Of a stretch of 34,222 bases of DNA, positions 8,795 through 16,877 are shown in pieces. The DNA comes from Xanthobacteraceae bacterium (GTDB lineage: Bacteria > Pseudomonadota > Alphaproteobacteria > Rhizobiales > Xanthobacteraceae). How positions within the stretch are numbered: position 1 is the first letter of the stretch; each line of letters begins with the position of its first letter. Below the pieces are notes generated by a model. The model saw nothing but the letters and a program-made list of their open reading frames with translations. It did no database searches and was not told the origin of the DNA. Made by a program: the position numbers and the translations under genes. The stretch is taken from positions 1-34,222 of the forward strand of contig JARBUD010000044.1 of the NCBI GenBank assembly GCA_029239875.1, given 5' to 3'.

Positions 8795-9895
8795 TCAGCC
8801 CTGCGGGGCCGGCGGCGGGGTCACCACCTCCACGAGGGCATCGGCCTGCAGCCGCCCCTGGCCCGCCACCACGATGGTGGCGCCGGCGGGCACGCCCTTG
8901 ATCTCGACCTCGCCATTGCCGCGCTGGCCGAGCTGGACCTTGGCCTCCTTGGCCCTGCCGTCGACGACCTGCCAGACGAGGCGCTCCTGCCCGCGCGGCA
9001 CGATGGCGCTCTCCGGCACGAAGACGGCGTCGCGGGTCTCGCGGCCCTTGATGGTGACGCGGGCGAACAGGCCCGGGCGCAGCACCAGCTCGGCATTGTC
9101 GAGCCGGGCGCGGACGCTGAGCGAGCGGCCGTTGACGTCGACCATGGGGTCGATGGCGTAGATGGTGCCGGTGAAGGTGCGGCCCGGCAGCGCGTCGACG
9201 GCGATCATCACCGTTTGGCCGGGCGAGATGCTGGCGAGGTGGCGCTCCGGCACTTTGAAGTCGAGCTTGAGCGTGTCGATCTTCTCGAGGTTCACCAGCT
9301 GGGTGCCGGTGTCGATATAGGCGCCGTTGGAGATCGAGCGCAGGCCGACCACGCCGTCGAAGGGGGCGGTGATGGTGTGCTTGGCGATCTGCACGCGCTG
9401 GGAATGCAGCAAGGCGCGCGAGGTGTTGAGCTCGGCCTGCGCCTCGTCGAGCGCGCGGGCGGTGCCGGAGCCGGACGCCTGCAGCTTCTGGGCGCGGCTG
9501 AAATTCGCCTCTGCGAGGTCGAGCCGGGCCTCGGTCTCGTCGAGCGAGGCCTTCACCAGCGCCGCGTCGAGCTGCACCAGCACGTCGCCGGCCTTGACGT
9601 GCTCGCCTTCCTTGAAGCGGATCTCCTGGACGCGGCCGGCGACCTCGGAGGCGACCTTCACCGATTCGTCCGACTGCATCGTGCCGATGGAGGAGATGTC
9701 GGTCGTCACCGTCACCTGGCGCGCCGGCGCGACCTCGACGGGTATGTGCGGGGCGGCCTTGGGCTCGGCGGCGGCGTTGGCCTCGCCGCGGCCCCCGACC
9801 AGCGCACCGACGTCGATCCATCCCCTCTGCTGGGCGAGCACGCCCGCTCCCACGAGGACAGCCACCGTCAAAAGCACGCCGGTACTACGTCGCAT
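8795..9895 (-). CDS. RND efflux periplasmic adaptor (membrane fusion protein)
   Basis: This 366-residue adaptor links the RND pump to an outer-membrane channel. It begins with a short N-terminal hydrophobic anchor or signal (STGVLLTVAVLVGAGVLA, about 4-21) with no lipobox cysteine. Next comes a barrel-sandwich half (VAGRVQEIRFKEGEHVKAGD), then a helical hairpin rich in Ala, Leu and Gln (about 115-165). The second lipoyl half (ITAPFDGVVGLRSISNGAYI), the beta-barrel and the membrane-proximal domain follow. This order is classic for the HlyD/AcrA family. The gene is first in the efflux operon, with the pump nine bases downstream. Confidence 0.93.
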   Translation of the reverse strand: MRRSTGVLLTVAVLVGAGVLAQQRGWIDVGALVGGRGEANAAAEPKAAPHIPVEVAPARQVTVTTDISSIGTMQSDESVKVASEVAGRVQEIRFKEGEHVKAGDVLVQLDAALVKASLDETEARLDLAEANFSRAQKLQASGSGTARALDEAQAELNTSRALLHSQRVQIAKHTITAPFDGVVGLRSISNGAYIDTGTQLVNLEKIDTLKLDFKVPERHLASISPGQTVMIAVDALPGRTFTGTIYAIDPMVDVNGRSLSVRARLDNAELVLRPGLFARVTIKGRETRDAVFVPESAIVPRGQERLVWQVVDGRAKEAKVQLGQRGNGEVEIKGVPAGATIVVAGQGRLQADALVEVVTPPPAPQG

Positions 9896-9953
9896 CAGGC
9901 CCTCATCTCGCCGCGCCGGGGCAGAAATCGTTCATGCTGCGACACAGCAGAGC

Positions 9954-9968
9954 TGGAAGGAACTTCCA
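9954..9968. promoter_or_regulatory. Inverted repeat upstream of the efflux operon
   Basis: TGGAAG-GAA-CTTCCA is a perfect 6-bp inverted repeat 59 bases before the adaptor start, inside the only non-coding stretch (9896-10047) that can hold the efflux promoter. A TAGAAT hexamer resembling a -10 box lies beside it on the minus strand (around 9973-9978), but no convincing -35 box is seen. It may be an operator; no regulator gene is next to it. Confidence 0.35.
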
Positions 9969-10047
9969 ACTTAATTCTATGTCATAAACGCACGGCGCGG
10001 ATCACAATCCCGCGTCAGAGGGCATCATACTCCATCGGGGCCCCGCT

Positions 10048-10070
10048 GCCGACCGCCACCGGCGATCGGC
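10048..10070 (-). terminator. Hairpin after the aldehyde dehydrogenase gene
   Basis: Ten-base arms (10048-10057 and 10061-10070) pair around a 3-base loop; on the minus strand the only non-Watson-Crick pair is a G-U. It lies 20 bases after the dehydrogenase stop codon, at the end of the polyamine operon. No U-rich tail follows, so it could be a weak terminator or an mRNA 3' protecting hairpin. Confidence 0.45.
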
Positions 10071-10089
10071 GTTAATGCGGCCGGCAGCC

Positions 10090-11529
10090 TCAGCCGTTCT
10101 TCACCATCACGTGGCGCACGACGGTGTAGTCCTCCAGCGCATAGGCCGAGAGGTCCTTGCCGTAGCCGGACTGCTTCAGCCCGCCATGCGGCATCTCGTT
10201 CACCAGCATGAAATGGCAGTTCACCCAGGTGCAGCCATATTGCAGGCGCGAAGCGGTCGCCATGCCCTTGCCGACGTCCCGCGTCCACACCGAGGAGGCG
10301 AGGCCGTAGTCGCTGTCATTGGCCCAGGCCACCGCCTCGTCGACATCTTCGAAGCGCGTCACCGAGACCACCGGCCCGAACACCTCGCGGCGCACGATCT
10401 CGTCGCTCTGCAGCGCTCCGGCCACCACGGTCGGCTCGTAGAAGAAGCCCTTGCCGGAAGCGAGCTTGCCGCCGGTGGCGATCTCGATGTGGTTGAGCTC
10501 GGAAGCACGCTCGACGAAGGAGGCGACGCGGGCGCGCTGGCGCGCGGAGATCAGCGGGCCGATGTCGTTCTGCGCGTCGTCCGCCTGGCCGAACTTCAGC
10601 CCGGAAACGGCGGAGGCGAGGTCGGCCACCAGCCGGTCATAGACCTTGGCGCCGGCATAGATACGGCAGGCGGCGGTGCAGTCCTGCCCGGCATTGTAGT
10701 AGCCGAAGATCTTCACCCCCTCGACCACGGCGTCGATGTCGGCGTCGTCGAACACGATCACCGGCGCCTTGCCGCCGAGCTCCAGATGCGTGCGCTTGAC
10801 CGTCTTCGCCGCGGCGGTGAGCACCTTCTTGCCGGTGGCGATGTCGCCGGTCAGCGAGATCATCGCCACCTTGGGGTGGTGGATCAGCGCATTACCGACG
10901 CTCTCGCCGCGCCCGACCACGACGTTGACCACACCTTCGGGGAAGATGTCGGCGATCACCTTGGCCAGCTTCAGCAGGGTCAGCGGCGTCTGCTCGGAGG
11001 GCTTGATCACCACCGTGTTGCCACCGGCGAGCGCCGGCGCGAGCTTCCACGCCGCCATCATCAGCGGGTAGTTCCACGGCGCGATGGAGGCGACGACGCC
11101 GATCGGGTCGCGCCGGATCATCGAGGTATGGCCGGCCATGTACTCGCCCGCCACCATGCCGTGCTGGGTGCGCGCGGCGCCGGCGAAGAAGCGGAAGCAG
11201 TCGACCACGCCGGGGATCTCGTCGTTCAACACCGCGTGCCGGGGCTTGCCGCAGTTCAGCGCCTCCAGAGTGGCGAAGGCTTCCGCCTCCTGCTCGATGC
11301 GGTCGGCGAGCTTGAGCAGCAGATAGGAGCGCTCCGCCGGCGTGGTGCGCGACCAGCTCCTGAACGCCTTGTCCGCCGCCGACACCGCCGCGTCGATCTG
11401 GTCCGGCGAGGCCTCCGGCAGCTCGATCAGCGTCTCCTCGGTCTTCGGGTTCAGCACGGTCTCCGGCGTCTCGGTGCCGGCGACGAACTCCGAGCCGATG
11501 AGCATGTCGGTGTCAGATAGAGCGGTCAT
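10090..11529 (-). CDS. Aldehyde dehydrogenase, gamma-aminobutyraldehyde type (PatD/YdcW-like)
   Basis: This 479-residue NAD(P)-dependent aldehyde dehydrogenase has all catalytic residues: N153 in PWNYP, K176 in VVIKPSEQ, E250 in LELGGKAP and nucleophile C284 in [15 protein letters not shown]. The block around the cysteine is typical of 4-aminobutyraldehyde dehydrogenase, which makes GABA from the aldehyde formed when putrescine is deaminated. It is last in the operon, ten bases after a permease gene, with AGGAG eight bases before the ATG. In Escherichia coli the equivalent ydcW follows the ydcSTUV transporter, the same arrangement as here. A putrescine aminotransferase or oxidase is not in the window. 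Betaine-aldehyde or other aminoaldehyde specificity cannot be excluded. Confidence 0.88.
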   Translation of the reverse strand: MTALSDTDMLIGSEFVAGTETPETVLNPKTEETLIELPEASPDQIDAAVSAADKAFRSWSRTTPAERSYLLLKLADRIEQEAEAFATLEALNCGKPRHAVLNDEIPGVVDCFRFFAGAARTQHGMVAGEYMAGHTSMIRRDPIGVVASIAPWNYPLMMAAWKLAPALAGGNTVVIKPSEQTPLTLLKLAKVIADIFPEGVVNVVVGRGESVGNALIHHPKVAMISLTGDIATGKKVLTAAAKTVKRTHLELGGKAPVIVFDDADIDAVVEGVKIFGYYNAGQDCTAACRIYAGAKVYDRLVADLASAVSGLKFGQADDAQNDIGPLISARQRARVASFVERASELNHIEIATGGKLASGKGFFYEPTVVAGALQSDEIVRREVFGPVVSVTRFEDVDEAVAWANDSDYGLASSVWTRDVGKGMATASRLQYGCTWVNCHFMLVNEMPHGGLKQSGYGKDLSAYALEDYTVVRHVMVKNG

Positions 11530-11539
11530 GAGGCGTCTC

Positions 11540-12340
11540 CTATTTGCCTGAGCCGGCCACCGCCTCGCCCTCGCGCGTCAGGTAGTAGGCGGCGAGGATG
11601 GGCAGGAAGGTCACGATGATGATGAGCACGGCCACGACATTGGTGACGGGCCGCTGCCGCGGGCGGATGAGCTCGGACAGCATCCAGATCGGCAGGGTGG
11701 ATTGCTGGCCGGCGGTGAAGGTGGTGACGATCACCTCGTCGAAGGAAAGCGCGAAGGCCAGCATGCCGCCGGCGAGCAGCGCGGTGCCGATATTCGGCAG
11801 CACGACGAGGCGGAAGGTCTGGAAAGCGTCGGCCCCGAGGTCCATCGACGCCTCGATCAGCGAGGGCGAGAGCCGGCGCAGCCGGGCGACGGCGTTGTTG
11901 TAGACGACGACGATGCAGAAGGTCGCGTGGCCGAGCACGATGGTCCAGAAGGAGAAGGGAATGTCCATCAGCCCGAAGGCCTGGCGCAGCGCGATGCCGG
12001 TGACGATGCCGGGCAGCGCGATGGGCAGCACGAAGAGCAGCGAGACCGGCTCGCGCCCGAAGAACCTCGCCCGCGCCAAGGCGCCTGCCGCCAGCGTGCC
12101 GAGCACGAGGGCGAGGAGCGTGGCGATGGTCGCGACCTTCAGCGACAGCCCGACCGCCGCCCAGATATCGGCGCGGTCCCACACCACGGCGAACCATTTC
12201 AGCGTGTAGCCGGGCGGCGGGAAGGCGTAGCTCTTCTCCTCGGTGGTGAAGGCGTAGAGCAGGATGAACAGCAACGGGATGTGCAGGAAGGCAAGGCCCC
12301 CGAGCGCCGCGATCTTGAGGGAGAGAGGGGCGCAAGTCAT
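11540..12340 (-). CDS. Polyamine-type ABC transporter permease (PotC/YdcV-like)
   Basis: This 266-residue inner-membrane permease belongs to the PotC branch. An N-terminal helix ([15 protein letters not shown]) and several further spans are visible, and the ATPase-docking loop ([20 protein letters not shown]) lies near residue 150. Two starts are possible: ATG at 12352, which lacks a ribosome site, and ATG at 12340, which has GGGA six bases upstream and overlaps the stop of the preceding AT-rich gene as ATGA. The second is chosen. Normally this gene would directly follow the other permease gene; here a foreign-looking gene lies between them. The tail ([10 protein letters not shown]) is hydrophilic. 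Confidence 0.9.
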   Translation of the reverse strand: MTCAPLSLKIAALGGLAFLHIPLLFILLYAFTTEEKSYAFPPPGYTLKWFAVVWDRADIWAAVGLSLKVATIATLLALVLGTLAAGALARARFFGREPVSLLFVLPIALPGIVTGIALRQAFGLMDIPFSFWTIVLGHATFCIVVVYNNAVARLRRLSPSLIEASMDLGADAFQTFRLVVLPNIGTALLAGGMLAFALSFDEVIVTTFTAGQQSTLPIWMLSELIRPRQRPVTNVVAVLIIIVTFLPILAAYYLTREGEAVAGSGK

Positions 12341-12945
12341 GGTTTTTCCCATCCCACGACTGCCGTTCCGGCCCTCAAAGCACTTTGAGCTTCCTCACGA
12401 TACTTTTCTAATTCTTCTTGAAAATGAGCATCACTCATAGCGGGCATGGAAACCGAAGACATCATAGCTTGAAATTCGATTCCCAACCTCGTCTCTATAT
12501 CATCTATTTCACCTCGAACAACATGCATTCCCTCCAAAAGGAACCAGCAACCATCCGCAGATGAAAAATAAGCCGCATCCTCACGAAAAAAATGATGAGC
12601 GAAATAGTTTCTTTTCTTTTTTATATTTAAAAGATTTTCCTTAAATTTTACAAATCTTTTGAAAATTACGACTCCATTAATAAGATTTCCAAATGTTTTC
12701 GATTTTGCTATCTCAAAATAACAATCAATCGATTCTTCCCAATCTGACTTGGTTTTTATTTTCCCTATTTTTGTGTCTCGGATCGAACTCGCAAAAATAA
12801 AAATATTGATCAAAGAGTGCTCAATGAGAGCAAATTTAAACATTACTGCGCCGAAATGAGCATAAATTTCTTTTTCAAGATAAGCTTCTGGATCCCCAAG
12901 TTCCGGAAATTCGCGGATCAAGGACGCCCTAAGCTCATTGTTCAC
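12337..12945 (-). CDS. AT-rich inserted gene encoding a HEPN-motif protein of unknown function
   Basis: No named family was recognised with certainty. The protein (202 residues from a GTG at 12945 with GGGAG six bases upstream; an ATG at 12972 would add nine residues) is mostly helical and soluble. A helix with [14 protein letters not shown] near residues 38-51 precedes RNYFAHHFF (112-120). R-N-x3-H fits the R-x4-6-H catalytic motif of HEPN ribonucleases, in which a polar residue such as Asn often follows the Arg. Base use is very unlike the neighbours: 12601-12660 has 9 G or C in 60, within DNA that is otherwise GC-rich, and codons such as AAA, ATA and TTT dominate. It lies in the operon direction between two permease genes, and its stop overlaps the next start (ATGA). 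Recent horizontal acquisition is inferred. A defence, toxin or RNA-processing role is plausible but unproved. Confidence 0.8.
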   Translation of the reverse strand: MNNELRASLIREFPELGDPEAYLEKEIYAHFGAVMFKFALIEHSLINIFIFASSIRDTKIGKIKTKSDWEESIDCYFEIAKSKTFGNLINGVVIFKRFVKFKENLLNIKKKRNYFAHHFFREDAAYFSSADGCWFLLEGMHVVRGEIDDIETRLGIEFQAMMSSVSMPAMSDAHFQEELEKYREEAQSALRAGTAVVGWEKP

Positions 12946-12961
12946 ATTGAACTCCCGTTCC
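12363..12961. repeat. AT-rich insert bounded by a 7-bp direct repeat
   Basis: CCGTTCC occurs at 12363-12369 and at 12955-12961, almost exactly at the two edges where base composition changes from GC-rich to AT-rich. The right copy lies just after the stop of the upstream permease gene on the coding strand. The left copy lies 23 bases before the downstream permease start. This could be a target-site duplication or a short homology used in recombination. Seven bases can also arise by chance. No terminal inverted repeats or transposase were found. Confidence 0.4.
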
Positions 12962-13909
12962 TCACAGCGCATCGAACGCCCCCGTCCTCTTGGCGAGCGT
13001 CAGGAACAGCGCCATGACGAGGATCGGCACCAGCGAGAAGGCCGCCGCCAGCGGGATGTTCCCCGCCGTGCCCTGCAGCGTGTACACCGCCTGCCCCAGC
13101 ACCAGCGCCGAGGTGCCGATGATCTGCGGCACGATGTAGTCGCCGAGCGTCAGCGAGAAGGTGAAGATCGCCCCCGCCACCACGCCCGGCATGGCGAGCG
13201 GCAGGATCACCGTGCGCAGTACCATCCGCGGCGAGGCGCCGAGGTCGCCGGCCGCCTCGATAAGGTGCGGCGGCACCCGCTCCAGCGCGGCCTGCACGGG
13301 CAGGATCATGAAGGGCAGCCAGAGATAGGTGAAGGTCAGCACCATGCCGGTATAGCTGACCGAGAGCGACGGCCCGCCGACCACCGGCAGGTCGAGCCAC
13401 GCCTGCAGCGCGCCGGCGAGGCCGAGCTTTCCCGCGAACCAGCCGATGGCGCCCTCCTTGGCCAGCAGCAGCTTCCAGCCATAGACCTTGACCAGATAGC
13501 TCGACCATAGCGGCATCATCACCGCGAGGTAGAAGCCCGCCTTCATGCGCGGCCCGGCATAGCGGGCGGCGTAATAGGCGATGGGGAAGGCGAGCACGGC
13601 GCAGAGCGCGGTCACCGCCGCCGCCACGAAGACGGTGCGCATGACGATGTCGAAATTGGCCGGGCGGAAGAGCTCCAGCAGCGTCGCCGTGGTCGGCTCG
13701 CGCACGATGGTGCCGGAGAACTCGTCGATGGAGAAGATCGCCTGCCCGAGGAAGACGAACAGGCTGCCGAGATAGACGAGGCCGAGCCAGAGCAGCGGCG
13801 GCACGAGCAGCAACAAGGTGAGCAGCCGCGCCCGCCGCACCAGGAGGTCCGACAGGCGCCGCCGGAGATTCTCGCGCGGCGCGGGAAGATCGAGGATGGC
13901 GAGGCTCAC
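12962..13909 (-). CDS. Polyamine-type ABC transporter permease (PotB/YdcU-like)
   Basis: This 315-residue permease is the PotB-type partner. The start is a GTG at 13909 that overlaps the ATPase stop as GTGA; longer readings run into the ATPase gene in a composition-biased shadow frame. An N-terminal cytoplasmic stretch precedes the first span (LLTLLLLVPPLLWLGLVYLG, about 31-50). The EAA loop (PPHLIEAAGDLGASPRMVLR) lies near residue 220, and the last spans include AGAIFTFSLTLGDYIVPQII. The C-terminus (AKRTGAFDAL) is directly followed by the AT-rich inserted gene rather than by the PotC-type permease expected in this operon layout. Confidence 0.9.
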   Translation of the reverse strand: MSLAILDLPAPRENLRRRLSDLLVRRARLLTLLLLVPPLLWLGLVYLGSLFVFLGQAIFSIDEFSGTIVREPTTATLLELFRPANFDIVMRTVFVAAAVTALCAVLAFPIAYYAARYAGPRMKAGFYLAVMMPLWSSYLVKVYGWKLLLAKEGAIGWFAGKLGLAGALQAWLDLPVVGGPSLSVSYTGMVLTFTYLWLPFMILPVQAALERVPPHLIEAAGDLGASPRMVLRTVILPLAMPGVVAGAIFTFSLTLGDYIVPQIIGTSALVLGQAVYTLQGTAGNIPLAAAFSLVPILVMALFLTLAKRTGAFDAL

Positions 13910-14949
13910 CCTTCCCCCTCCATCGGCTCGATGGCCGCGCGGGGTATGGCGAGCCGCACCCCCTCCCCCGGCGCGACGCGCGGGCCGCTCGCCGGCACGG
14001 CGGCGGTGAGCGTCAGCCCGGAGGCGCAGCGCGCGGCGACGCGGCGCACCGGCCCCTGATAGGAGACGTCGAGCACATCCGCCTCGACCAGCGCCGCGCC
14101 TTCCGGCACCGGATCGTGCGGGCCGAGCAGCGCGATCTTCTCCGGCCGCAGGCTGCACGGCCGCTCGGCGGCGCCGAGGGACGCCGCCTGCGCCGCGCCG
14201 AGCACGTTCGCCGAGCCGACGAAGCCGGCGACGAAGCGGGTCGCCGGGCGCTCATAGACCTCTTCCGGCGGGCCGACCTGCACGATGCGGCCCTCGTTGA
14301 ACACCGCCACCCGGTCGGCCATGGAGAGCGCCTCGCTCTGGTCGTGCGTGACGAAGACGAAGGTGAGGCCGAGCGCGCGCTGCAGGTTCTTCAATTCGAC
14401 CTGCATCTCCTCGCGCAGCTTGAGGTCGAGCGCGCCGAGCGGCTCGTCGAGGAGGAGCACCTTGGGCCGCACCACCAGCGCGCGGGCGAGCGCGACGCGC
14501 TGGCGCTGGCCGCCGGAGAGCTGCGCCGGACGGCGGCCCTCCATGCCGGCGAGCTTGACCAGGACGAGCGCCTCGCGCGCCAGCTTCTCGCGCTCGGCCC
14601 GCCCGACGCCGCGCACGCGCAGCCCATAGGCGACGTTCTCGCCGACCGAGAGATGCGGGAACAGCGCATAGTCCTGGAACACGGTGTTCACGGCCCGCCG
14701 ATAGGGCGGCAGGCCCTCCACCGTCTCGCCGAAGATCTCGATATGGCCGGCATCGGGCTGCTCGAAGCCGGCGATGAGCCGAAGGCAGGTGGTCTTGCCG
14801 GAGCCGGAAGGGCCGAGCATGGCGAAGAACTCGCCGGGCTGGATGGACAGGTCGACGCCGTCGACCGCTTTCACCGTTCCGAAATGCCGCATCACGCCCT
14901 GGAAGCGGACGGCAGGGGTGGTCAGGACGGTGTCGAGCGTGGCGTGCAT
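13906..14949 (-). CDS. Polyamine-type ABC transporter ATP-binding protein (PotA/YdcT-like)
   Basis: This 347-residue ATPase has a full canonical motif set: Walker A GPSGSGKT, Q-loop VFQDYALFPHLSV, signature LSGGQRQR, Walker B VLLLDEPLGALD and switch histidine in FVTHDQSEAL. A C-terminal TOBE-type domain follows (SLRPEKIALLG onward). The ATG at 14949 gives the protein starting MHATLDTV; a longer open frame runs upstream but in the wrong composition. The first nine codons and a base lie inside the end of the preceding small membrane gene (28-base overlap), and its stop overlaps the permease start. The gene energises uptake of the substrate bound by the protein encoded at 15457-16620. Confidence 0.93.
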   Translation of the reverse strand: MHATLDTVLTTPAVRFQGVMRHFGTVKAVDGVDLSIQPGEFFAMLGPSGSGKTTCLRLIAGFEQPDAGHIEIFGETVEGLPPYRRAVNTVFQDYALFPHLSVGENVAYGLRVRGVGRAEREKLAREALVLVKLAGMEGRRPAQLSGGQRQRVALARALVVRPKVLLLDEPLGALDLKLREEMQVELKNLQRALGLTFVFVTHDQSEALSMADRVAVFNEGRIVQVGPPEEVYERPATRFVAGFVGSANVLGAAQAASLGAAERPCSLRPEKIALLGPHDPVPEGAALVEADVLDVSYQGPVRRVAARCASGLTLTAAVPASGPRVAPGEGVRLAIPRAAIEPMEGEG

Positions 14950-15281
14950 GAAAAAACGGTCCGGAAGGCGTGAACGGCCCTCGCGCCGAGGCTCGGCTCG
15001 GGTGGGAGGTCGGCGGAGGAAAGGCGCGGCTGCCAGACGGTGCCAACGCCGTGCGGCATCTGCGCCAGGTAGGTCGCGGCGAAGGCATAGCCGCCACGCG
15101 GATGCGGGACACGCGCCTCGCGCCACTCGCAAACCTGCAGGTCCGGCCCTTCGAAGGCGACAGCGGCGCGGTCCCAGACCGAGACGATGCCGGCCATGAG
15201 GGCGCCGCCGGCGGTGAAGGCGATCACGCCGATCAGGATGCCCTTCGTCGCGGCGTTGTAGGCGCTCATGCGGGCTTTCAT
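14922..15281 (-). CDS. Small single-pass membrane protein of unknown function in the transporter operon
   Basis: This 119-residue protein is not recognised. One hydrophobic segment (GILIGVIAFTAGGALMAGIV, about 14-33) follows a short N-terminus and would anchor it in the inner membrane. The rest is hydrophilic, with the block EWREARVPHPRGGYAFAATY, and two cysteines (in VCEW and FSCT). The start is taken as ATG 15281 with AGGG upstream; ATG 15269 is an alternative. Its 3' end overlaps the ATPase gene by 28 bases, which argues that it is translated and coupled. It lies between the binding-protein gene and the ATPase gene, where E. coli ydcSTUV has nothing. A transporter-associated role is a guess from position only. 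Confidence 0.6.
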   Translation of the reverse strand: MKARMSAYNAATKGILIGVIAFTAGGALMAGIVSVWDRAAVAFEGPDLQVCEWREARVPHPRGGYAFAATYLAQMPHGVGTVWQPRLSSADLPPEPSLGARAVHAFRTVFSCTPRSTPS

Positions 15282-15312
15282 GGCATGCACCCTGGTGGCC
15301 TCCGGGCCGGCA

Positions 15313-15365
15313 GCCGGACGGCTTATCGTCCGGCCCGAAGGTGGTCGGCGGCGGGCAACCGCCGC
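15313..15365 (-). terminator. Paired hairpins after the binding-protein gene (attenuator or mRNA stabiliser)
   Basis: GCCGGACG (15313-15320) pairs with CGTCCGGC (15327-15334), and GCGGCGG (15348-15354) pairs with CCGCCGC (15359-15365) around a GCAA loop. Neither is followed by a U tract. They lie between the binding-protein gene and the rest of the operon, where such structures often let the binding protein be made in excess. Partial termination is an inference. Confidence 0.45.
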
Positions 15366-15406
15366 GGGATAGGGTTCCGTCACTTCCGCCGGAAGGCGGC
15401 CCCTCA

Positions 15407-15438
15407 TCCCTTTCCCTCTCTCGTCGCCGGGAAAGGGA
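15407..15438. repeat. Intergenic palindrome
   Basis: TCCCTTTCCC (15407-15416) and GGGAAAGGGA (15429-15438) are perfect ten-base inverted arms around a 12-base loop, immediately after the binding-protein stop codon. It resembles the CCCTCTCCCC/GGGGAGAGGG elements at 19349-19470 and may be a member of that repeat family or a further hairpin of the same attenuating region. Confidence 0.5.
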
Positions 15439-15456
15439 GCCCCTCATGCACGAAGA

Positions 15457-16620
15457 CTACCGCCCGCCGAGCACGGCGATGTAATCCGACACCCAGCGGT
15501 AGTAAGGCACGCAGCCGGCGGCCTGGGTCGCGCATTTCGCGACCGGCGTGCGCCAGAAATGGATCCTCTCGAAATCCTCGATGCCGTTGGTCTTGCACCC
15601 TTCCGCGCCGAGCAGCTCGTTGCCCTTGCAGGCGGCGGGCACGGCCGGCACCGAGCCGAACCAGGAGGCGAGGTCGCCCTGCACCTTCGGGCTGAGCGAG
15701 TGCTCCATCCACATATACGCGCAGTTCGGGTGTGCCGCGTCGGCATGCAGCATGGTGGTGTCGGCCCAGCCGGTGGCGCCCTCGGACGGGATCGTCGAGG
15801 CGATCGGCTTCTTCTGGCTCTGCAGCAGGTTCACCTGGAACGGCCAGGAGGAGGAGGCGACGACGCCCTCATTGGTGAAGTCGTCGACCTGGATCATCGC
15901 GTCGTGCCAGTAGCGCTGCACGATCTTGCGCTGCTGGCGCAGCAGGTCGAGCGCCGCCTTGTACTGCTCTTCGGTCAGCTCATAGGGGTCCTTGATGCCG
16001 AGCTCGGGCTTGTGCGCCATCAAATAGAGCGCGGCGTCGGCGATGTAGATCGGCCCGTCGAAGGCCTGCACGCGGCCCTTGTTGGGCTTGCCGTCGGGCA
16101 GCGTCTGCTCCTCGAACACGACGTTCCAGCTCTTCGGCGCCTCGCCCTTGAAGGCCTCGGTGTTGTACATCAGTACGTTGGAGCCCCATTGGTAGGGCAC
16201 GCCATAATGGACGCCATCCACCGTGTGCCAGGGCGCGTCCTGCAGGCGGTCGTCCACCGTGTCCCAGCTCGGGATCAGCTTGGTGTTGACCGGGGCGACC
16301 TTCTTGCCGGCGATGAGGCGCAGCGAGGCGTCGCCTGAGGCGGTGACGAGGTCGAAGCCGCCCTCGTTCATCAGCGCCACCATCTCGTCCGAGGTGCCGG
16401 CGGTCTTCACATTGACCTTGCAGCCGGTCTTCTTCTCGAATTCGGTGACCCAGTCATATGCCTTGTCGGTATCGCCGCGCTCGATATAGCCGGCCCAGGC
16501 GACGATATCGACCTGCCCCTCCCCCTTGCCGAGCGAGGTCATCTCGGCGGCGATGGCGGGCTGCAGGCTGAGCGAGGCGCAGGCGGCGAGCGCCGGCAGA
16601 TAACGGGCGATGCGCGGCAT
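15457..16620 (-). CDS. Polyamine-type ABC transporter periplasmic substrate-binding protein (YdcS-like)
   Basis: This 387-residue protein is the periplasmic receptor of the importer. A Sec signal peptide (hydrophobic core YLPALAACASLSLQPAIA, likely cut after AIAA) opens the mature protein at about residue 25. The mature part has the PotD/YdcS fold pattern: VDIVAWAGYIERG, KTGCKVNVKTAGTSDEMVAL, and FDLVTASGDASLRLIAGKKV. Four cysteines near the C-terminus (CKGNELLGAEGC, CATQAAGC) could form disulfides. GAGGGA precedes the ATG at 16620. It is the first gene of the cluster that ends in an aminobutyraldehyde dehydrogenase, so putrescine or a related polyamine is the likely ligand. Confidence 0.88.
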   Translation of the reverse strand: MPRIARYLPALAACASLSLQPAIAAEMTSLGKGEGQVDIVAWAGYIERGDTDKAYDWVTEFEKKTGCKVNVKTAGTSDEMVALMNEGGFDLVTASGDASLRLIAGKKVAPVNTKLIPSWDTVDDRLQDAPWHTVDGVHYGVPYQWGSNVLMYNTEAFKGEAPKSWNVVFEEQTLPDGKPNKGRVQAFDGPIYIADAALYLMAHKPELGIKDPYELTEEQYKAALDLLRQQRKIVQRYWHDAMIQVDDFTNEGVVASSSWPFQVNLLQSQKKPIASTIPSEGATGWADTTMLHADAAHPNCAYMWMEHSLSPKVQGDLASWFGSVPAVPAACKGNELLGAEGCKTNGIEDFERIHFWRTPVAKCATQAAGCVPYYRWVSDYIAVLGGR

Positions 16621-16771
16621 ATCGATGTCCCTCTGGTCCCATGGGCGCTTCCGGCCCTTGAGCGAAGTGTGCCGCTACGTCGCGCCCCGCGCCACACCAA
16701 AGATCAGAAGGGAGCCATCGGGGAAATCGATGAGTGATTATTGGGCACCCTTTTCCGCGGCCTCGCGCGCT

Positions 16772-16875
16772 GTCATCCTGAAGTGCGAGCGAAGCGAACC
16801 TCTAAGGATTGTCGCCTAAGCGCACCCGGAAGAGCATCCTTCGAGGCTGGCCTCCGGCCAGCACCTCAGGATGAC
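16772..16875. repeat. Long palindromic intergenic repeat, copy 1
   Basis: Outer arms GTCATCCTGAAGTGC (16772-16786) and GCACCTCAGGATGAC (16861-16875) are complementary except at one position, and inner segments (CATCCTTCGAGG on one side) are also partly complementary. A closely similar element lies at 22171-22264. It begins two bases after the LysR stop at 16878 on the minus strand, so it probably also ends that transcript. The rest of the gap, 16621-16771, must hold the promoter of the binding-protein gene; no clear hexamers were seen. Confidence 0.8.
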
Positions 16876-16877
16876 GG

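Noticed and set aside
7257..9821. An 854-codon minus-strand open frame in another phase of the efflux genes
   Set aside because: The translation is Arg/Pro/Gly-rich and runs across the boundary of the two recognised proteins; it is a frame shadow.
6977..10075. A 1032-codon plus-strand open frame opposite the efflux genes
   Set aside because: It is antisense to two clear genes, and the product is low-complexity and rich in His, Asp, Arg and Gly as expected from a GC-rich shadow frame.
12337..12961. The AT-rich block as an insertion sequence or phage remnant
   Set aside because: No transposase, integrase or terminal inverted repeats are visible; the block holds one intact gene only.
13906..15447. 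A 513-codon version of the ABC ATPase with a long N-terminal extension
   Set aside because: The extra residues before MHATLDTV are shadow translation of the small membrane protein gene and of the intergenic hairpins, with no family similarity.
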